8,677 nucleotides of DNA, from positions 1 to 8,677 of the forward strand of contig URAI01000098.1 in the NCBI GenBank assembly GCA_900545725.1. Direction: 5' to 3'. This document shows, piece after piece, positions 5,351-8,677 of this stretch. This DNA is from an uncultured Eubacterium sp. (GTDB lineage Bacteria > Bacillota > Clostridia > Lachnospirales > Lachnospiraceae). Every line of letters starts with the position of its first letter. Position 1 is the first letter of the stretch. The position numbers and the translations under genes were made by a program. The notes under the pieces were generated by a model. The model was not told the DNA's origin. It was given only the letters and a program-made list of their open reading frames with translations, and ran no database searches.

Positions 5351-6496
5351 ATGACATTTAAAGATATTAATTTATCAGACAAACTTATTAATGGCTTAGA
5401 AAAACAGAATATTACGCAGCCTACACCTATACAGATTCATTCATATAAACATATAATGAATAAAAAAGACTTAATAGCATGTTCAAGTACCGGTTCAGGT
5501 AAGACTCTTGCATATCTGCTTCCTGTTATATCACAGTTAATTCCTGATAGCAAATATATTCAGGCATTAATACTTGTTCCTACACAGGAGCTTGCGATAC
5601 AGGTATGTAAACAGATTGATATATTGTGTAAGAATTCTGAACTGCCATATAGCAGTCTATTTCTTATCGGTGATGGTAATATTAACAGACAGATTGATTC
5701 ACTTAAGACTAAGCCATCAATTGTAGTAGGTACACCTGCGCGTATATTACAGCTTATAAAGATGAAGAAACTTAGAGTACATGATGTTAAGTTTCTTATA
5801 ATAGATGAAGCTGACAGATTAATTGATAAAACCTACTATGAAAGCGTAATCACTATCAGAAAATCTTTAATGAAATATACACAGATTCTTATGTTTTCTG
5901 CAAGTATCGATAAAAAAACAAGAAAGACAGCCAATCAACTGGCATATAATCCAGTATTTTTAGATATTTCTAAAGATACCAATGAAAAGGATATTATACC
6001 TAAAACAATTAAACATTATTATATAATTTCCGACCGTCGTGAGCGTATAGAGACATTAAGAAAGATAATAAAAGCAGGCAAGCCTGAGAAAGCTATGATA
6101 TTTATTAATAGCAGATATGATTTAGAAGAGTCCTTACAGAAACTGCAATATCATAATTATAATGTAGGTTCATTATCAGGTAATTCTGATAAATTCAGCA
6201 AACGTAATGCAATAAACGATTTTAAAGATGGCAGAATCAGCTATCTTCTTGCAACAGATGTTGCAGCCCGAGGCTTACAGATTGATAATGTTGATATGAT
6301 TATTAATGTTAATCTCCCAGAGGATTCTAAAGAATATCTTCACAGAGCCGGAAGATGCGGACGTAATGAACATACAGGAATATGCATCTCTATAATAACT
6401 GAGAATGAACTTAATAAAATAAAACAATATCAAAAGCAGTTTAATATTAATATAGTAGCACGTATGCTTTATAATGGAAAACTTGTTGCAAAGTAA
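5351..6496 (+). CDS. DEAD-box ATP-dependent RNA helicase
   Basis: This is a 381-residue helicase that unwinds RNA with ATP, probably in ribosome assembly or mRNA turnover. Core motifs run in order: Q motif (QPTPIQ, 23-28), motif I SSTGSGKT (45-52), Ia PTQELAIQ (77-84), Ib TPAR (128-131), motif II DEAD (152-155), motif III SAS (183-185), motif IV MIFINS (249-254), motif V ATDVAARGLQI (301-311) and VI HRAGRCGR (331-338). It ends soon after the second RecA domain, with no basic or RNA-recognition tail as in CshA or DbpA, so it is a minimal helicase. Motif III has S in place of the usual T (SAT), which is tolerated. ATG 5351 is chosen because GAGGT (5338-5342) lies eight bases upstream; ATG 5336 overlaps that site. 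Isoleucine ATA codons are frequent, unlike in the dehydrogenase at the window's right end. Confidence 0.93.
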   Translation: MTFKDINLSDKLINGLEKQNITQPTPIQIHSYKHIMNKKDLIACSSTGSGKTLAYLLPVISQLIPDSKYIQALILVPTQELAIQVCKQIDILCKNSELPYSSLFLIGDGNINRQIDSLKTKPSIVVGTPARILQLIKMKKLRVHDVKFLIIDEADRLIDKTYYESVITIRKSLMKYTQILMFSASIDKKTRKTANQLAYNPVFLDISKDTNEKDIIPKTIKHYYIISDRRERIETLRKIIKAGKPEKAMIFINSRYDLEESLQKLQYHNYNVGSLSGNSDKFSKRNAINDFKDGRISYLLATDVAARGLQIDNVDMIINVNLPEDSKEYLHRAGRCGRNEHTGICISIITENELNKIKQYQKQFNINIVARMLYNGKLVAK

Positions 6497-6514
6497 ATAT
6501 ATAAAATAGATAAT

Positions 6515-6566
6515 TATTTAATAAAAACTTCGATAAAATCTTATAATACGAAGTTTTTATTAAATA
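6515..6566. terminator. 18-bp hairpin after the helicase gene, terminator-like
   Basis: The left arm 6515-6532 (ending AAAAACTTCG) and the right arm 6549-6566 (beginning CGAAGTTTTT) are perfect inverted copies with a 16-base loop. The inner GC-containing stem is followed by five T within the right arm, so it can act as an intrinsic terminator for the helicase gene; the A run on the left arm gives the same for the opposite strand. It also contains the candidate recombination site 6527-6554. Confidence 0.75.
6527..6554. other. Candidate tyrosine-recombinase site A (dif-like, 11-6-11)
   Basis: The left arm ACTTCGATAAA (6527-6537), centre ATCTTA and right arm TAATACGAAGT (6544-6554, inverse ACTTCGTATTA) give the 28-bp arm-centre-arm plan of Xer/dif sites. 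The outer ACTTC is shared with B. subtilis dif, as I recall it. It lies 112 bases before the recombinase start. Its overlap with a terminator is the main alternative explanation. Confidence 0.45.
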
Positions 6567-6568
6567 GG

Positions 6569-6612
6569 CACACACAACTTCGTTAAACTTGCGTTTAGCG
6601 AAGTTGTGTGTG
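6569..6612. repeat. 20-bp hairpin directly before the recombinase gene
   Basis: The left arm 6569-6588 (starting CACACACAACTTCG) pairs with 6593-6612 (ending CGAAGTTGTGTGTG) over all 20 positions with one G-T wobble, leaving the loop TTGC. It begins two bases after the preceding hairpin. No T run touches the stem, so it is not an ordinary terminator; TATTTTTT follows about eight bases later. Confidence 0.75.
6577..6604. other. Candidate tyrosine-recombinase site B (dif-like, 11-6-11)
   Basis: The left arm ACTTCGTTAAA (6577-6587), centre CTTGCG and right arm TTTAGCGAAGT (6594-6604, inverse ACTTCGCTAAA) differ from each other at one arm position only. The site repeats the plan of site A exactly 50 bp downstream and ends 62 bases before the recombinase ATG. 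Arm consensus over both sites is near ACTTCGNTAAA. Confidence 0.5.
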
Positions 6613-6666
6613 GCGGAAAATATTTTTTACCCACACTGCTTTATTCAATATTTTGGAGGTATTTTT

Positions 6667-7722
6667 ATGGCAGAAACAAAAACTTATGCTGAACAACAAA
6701 ACATAAAATACACAAAAAAACTAAATGAACTACTAAAGATATTACCACCGTTTTGTACAGAATATTTTAACAGTCTTGAATATTCCAAACAACCGCGTAC
6801 CAAGATTGCTTACGCAATGGATATTAAAGGATTTTTTGAATTTTTAATAAATGAATATCCTCAATATAAGAATTATAAAATTTCTGATTTTACGGAACGT
6901 GACATTGAGAAGCTTCGTGGTCAGGATATTTCAGATTATTTAAGATATGTTAAGCTATATAATAAAAATGGTCATGAAGTAAGCAATTCAGAACGTGCTG
7001 CCAAAAGAAAATTATGTTCTTTAAGGAGATTTTATGCATATTATTATAGATATGAGCTTATTAATGCTAATCCTACTCTTAAGGTTGATATGCCTAAAAT
7101 TCACGATAAGGCAATTACACGACTGGATATCAATGAGGTTGCGGAGTTCCTTGATAATGTTGAATCAGGCAATAAGCTTACTGATAATCAGTTAAAAAGA
7201 CATGATAAATTAAAATGCCGTGATCTTGCACTACTTACATTAATGTTAGGAACCGGTATCCGAGTATCTGAATGTGTAGGACTTGATATTAACGATGTTG
7301 ATTTTGATAATGATAGAATTAAGGTAGTAAGAAAAGGTGGCTCTGAAAGCTTTGTATATTTTGGTGATGAAGTTCGCAATGCTCTTCTTGACTATATGGA
7401 GGAAAGAAAGAATCTTACAACTGAACCGGGACATGAAAATGCTTTATTTATATCGGCTAAAAATAAAAGATTATGTGTACGTTCAGTGGAATTACTTGTA
7501 AAAAAGTATGCTTCTACTGTTACTACTGTTAAACATATAACGCCTCACAAACTTAGGAGTACATATGGCACAAATCTTTATCAGGCAAGTAAAGATATTT
7601 ATCTTGTAGCCGATGTATTGGGACATAAAGATGTCAATACTACAAGAAGACATTATGCAGAGATTGTTGATGAAAATAAACGTAGTGCCCGTAACATTGT
7701 ACGTCTTAGAACAGAAGAATAA
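6667..7722 (+). CDS. Tyrosine recombinase, XerS-like
   Basis: This 351-residue site-specific recombinase cuts and rejoins DNA through a covalent tyrosine intermediate. An N-terminal core-binding domain (about 15-140, with KLNELLKILPPFCTEYFNSL and RRFYAYYYRYEL) precedes the catalytic domain (about 150-345). The full active set is present: R199 (GTGIRVSE), K223 (VRKGG), H294 and R297 (HKLR), H320 (LGHKD) and Y330 (RRHYAEI). XerC/XerD are about 300 residues; this length and the N-terminal layout resemble streptococcal XerS (about 356). ATG 6667 is preferred for GGAGGT (6655-6660), six bases upstream; an in-frame TTG at 6589 lies in the hairpin loop. Two dif-like palindromes lie directly before it. 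It has no excisionase, phage or conjugation genes nearby and its base composition matches its neighbours, so it is either the host chromosome-resolution enzyme or a lone recombinase. No clear promoter was found. Confidence 0.92.
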   Translation: MAETKTYAEQQNIKYTKKLNELLKILPPFCTEYFNSLEYSKQPRTKIAYAMDIKGFFEFLINEYPQYKNYKISDFTERDIEKLRGQDISDYLRYVKLYNKNGHEVSNSERAAKRKLCSLRRFYAYYYRYELINANPTLKVDMPKIHDKAITRLDINEVAEFLDNVESGNKLTDNQLKRHDKLKCRDLALLTLMLGTGIRVSECVGLDINDVDFDNDRIKVVRKGGSESFVYFGDEVRNALLDYMEERKNLTTEPGHENALFISAKNKRLCVRSVELLVKKYASTVTTVKHITPHKLRSTYGTNLYQASKDIYLVADVLGHKDVNTTRRHYAEIVDENKRSARNIVRLRTEE

Positions 7723-7743
7723 TTATATCCGTATAGAACTATA

Positions 7744-7780
7744 TTATAAATTATTTGTGTATAAAAATATAAATTTATAA
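7744..7780. repeat. AT-only inverted repeat after the recombinase gene
   Basis: TTATAAATT (7744-7752) and AATTTATAA (7772-7780) form a 9-bp inverted repeat with a 19-base loop. All pairs are A-T, so it is weak beside the terminator that follows. Confidence 0.3.
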
Positions 7781-7784
7781 CATT

Positions 7785-7838
7785 AAAAAAGCTATGGTAT
7801 ATACTCACAATTAAGTCTGTATATACCATAGCTTTTTA
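7785..7838. terminator. Bidirectional terminator between recombinase and dehydrogenase
   Basis: A perfect 19-bp stem: the left arm 7786-7804 (AAAAAGCTATGG and on) and the right arm 7819-7837 (ending CCATAGCTTTTT), with a 14-base loop. There are five T after the GC core on the + strand and six on the - strand (from A 7785-7790), so it should stop transcription from both convergent genes. Confidence 0.88.
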
Positions 7839-7892
7839 TATAGAATTATCAATCATATTTATTATGTATTTTATCATAATATTAATGATATA

Positions 7893-8677
7893 TTACTGTG
7901 GCTGCTTACCAATATAAGCTAAGATACCACCATCAACATAAAGAATATGTCCATTTACTGCATCTGATGCTTCTGAAGCAAGGAATACAGCTGGGCCTGC
8001 TAATTCTTCTGGCTTTAACCATCTTTCAGCAGGTGTCTTTGCAACGATAAATGAATCAAATGGATGTCTTGAACCATCTGGCTGACGCTCTCTAAGTGGA
8101 GCTGTCTGAGGTGTTTCAATGTATCCAGGTCCAATACCATTACACTGGATGTTATACTTACCGTATTCAGAACAGATGTTTCTTGTTAACATCTTAAGAC
8201 CGCCCTTAGCTGCAGCGTATGCTGAAACTGTTTCACGACCTAATTCTGACATCATAGAACAGATATTAATAATCTTACCATGCTTTCTTTCGATCATTGA
8301 AGGAATAACTGCCTTAGATACGATAAATGGAGCATTAAGGTCAACATCAATAACCTGTCTGAACTGTTCTGCTGTCATATCGCACATAGGAATTCTCTTA
8401 ATGATACCAGCGTTGTTTACAAGGATATCGATTGGTCCAACTTCCTTTGTAATTTTTTCAACTGTCTCATTAACCTTAGCTTCGTCTGTAACATCACATA
8501 CATATCCGTGAGCATCAATTCCTGCTTCCTTATATGCTGCAAGTCCCTTATCTACTAATTCCTGCTTAATATCGTTGAAAACGATTGTTGCACCAGCCTT
8601 AGCCATACCGCTAGCGATAGCGAAACCGATACCATAAGAAGCACCTGTAACTAAAGCAACTTTTCCTTCAAGTGAAA
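7893..8677 (-). CDS. SDR oxidoreductase, gluconate 5-dehydrogenase / KduD type, N-terminus cut off
   Basis: This is an NAD(P)-dependent short-chain dehydrogenase acting on a sugar acid. The frame is open to the window's right end: the visible protein starts SLEGKVALVTGASYGIG, so only about ten residues are missing, and the ATG at 8606 is internal (it lies after the cofactor motif). The 260 visible residues show TGASYGIG (cofactor loop), NNAG, a catalytic serine in the SMMSELGRETVSA region, and Y-x-x-x-K in SAYAAAKGG, then the GPGYIETP and DGSRHPF insert and YVDGGILAYIG. The SELGR segment and C-terminus resemble IdnO (5-ketogluconate reductase) and KduD (pectin or uronate breakdown); sequence alone does not separate them. 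Not one in-frame ATA isoleucine codon occurs, in contrast to the genes to its left, suggesting high expression. It is convergent with the recombinase gene. Confidence 0.9.
   Translation of the reverse strand, partial: SLEGKVALVTGASYGIGFAIASGMAKAGATIVFNDIKQELVDKGLAAYKEAGIDAHGYVCDVTDEAKVNETVEKITKEVGPIDILVNNAGIIKRIPMCDMTAEQFRQVIDVDLNAPFIVSKAVIPSMIERKHGKIINICSMMSELGRETVSAYAAAKGGLKMLTRNICSEYGKYNIQCNGIGPGYIETPQTAPLRERQPDGSRHPFDSFIVAKTPAERWLKPEELAGPAVFLASEASDAVNGHILYVDGGILAYIGKQPQ

Noticed and set aside
6515..6612. A true Cre/loxP system
   Set aside because: The heptamers and N16 spacing agree with loxP, but the rest of the arms differ and the protein looks XerS-like, not Cre-like. The resemblance is noted only as shared geometry.
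7188..7434. Two - strand ORFs inside the recombinase gene
   Set aside because: They overlap each other and the conserved catalytic domain; no start signals or family features.
6515..7838. Integrative element or prophage carried with the recombinase
   Set aside because: No excisionase, relaxase, replication, capsid or cargo genes and no tRNA or flanking direct repeats were seen; the neighbours are housekeeping genes.
8119..8511. 130-codon + strand ORF inside the dehydrogenase gene
   Set aside because: It is antisense to a clear SDR coding frame, has no family resemblance and no ribosome binding site; it is a shadow.

Overview
The window is strongly AT-rich. Its gene content points to a low-GC Firmicute of class Clostridia, most likely a Lachnospiraceae member. 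The evidence is the Obg-YhbY-NadD-YqeK-RsfS cluster, a Bacillus/Clostridium-type LexA divergent from a YneA-like membrane LysM protein, and good GGAGG-type ribosome binding sites. A Lachnospira/Eubacterium eligens-like host would fit the AT content and the uronate/gluconate-type dehydrogenase, but that is a guess. No rRNA, tRNA, CRISPR array or insertion sequence was seen.

Bases 1-3241 (+ strand) form a ribosome-assembly and housekeeping cluster: obg (5' end cut off by the window), yhbY, nadD (overlapping yhbY by one base), a 172-base gap with two inverted repeats, yqeK and rsfS. A strong stem-loop with a T tail (3424-3480) closes it. Obg, YhbY and RsfS act on the 50S subunit; NadD makes NAD; YqeK breaks down Ap4A.

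Bases 3537-5071 form an SOS module. lexA is on the - strand, and divergent from it is a 135-residue protein with one membrane segment and a C-terminal LysM domain. This is the layout of B. subtilis lexA-yneA. The promoter of the LysM gene is a perfect TTGACA-17-TATAAT, set in a row of four LexA-box-like palindromes (4545-4628). The roughly 500-base gap also holds a possible 33-codon ORF with its own ribosome binding site and a small hairpin after it.

Bases 5072-6566 hold a compact DEAD-box RNA helicase. It is preceded by a long AT-rich leader with repeated palindromes and three ATTAAT hexamers at an exact 11-bp period, and followed by an 18-bp terminator-like hairpin.

Bases 6515-7838 are the most interesting part: a complete tyrosine recombinase of XerS-like size and layout. 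Just upstream are two tandem 28-bp palindromic sites, each with 11-bp arms (consensus near ACTTCGNTAAA) around a 6-bp centre, exactly 50 bp apart. This is the geometry expected of dif/recombination sites, and it recalls streptococcal XerS/difSL, where the site lies directly before the recombinase gene. The first site is also embedded in the helicase terminator. A 19-bp bidirectional terminator follows the recombinase.

Bases 7893-8677 (- strand) carry most of a short-chain dehydrogenase of the gluconate 5-dehydrogenase/KduD type, cut at its N-terminus by the window end. It uses no ATA isoleucine codons, unlike its neighbours, which suggests high expression.
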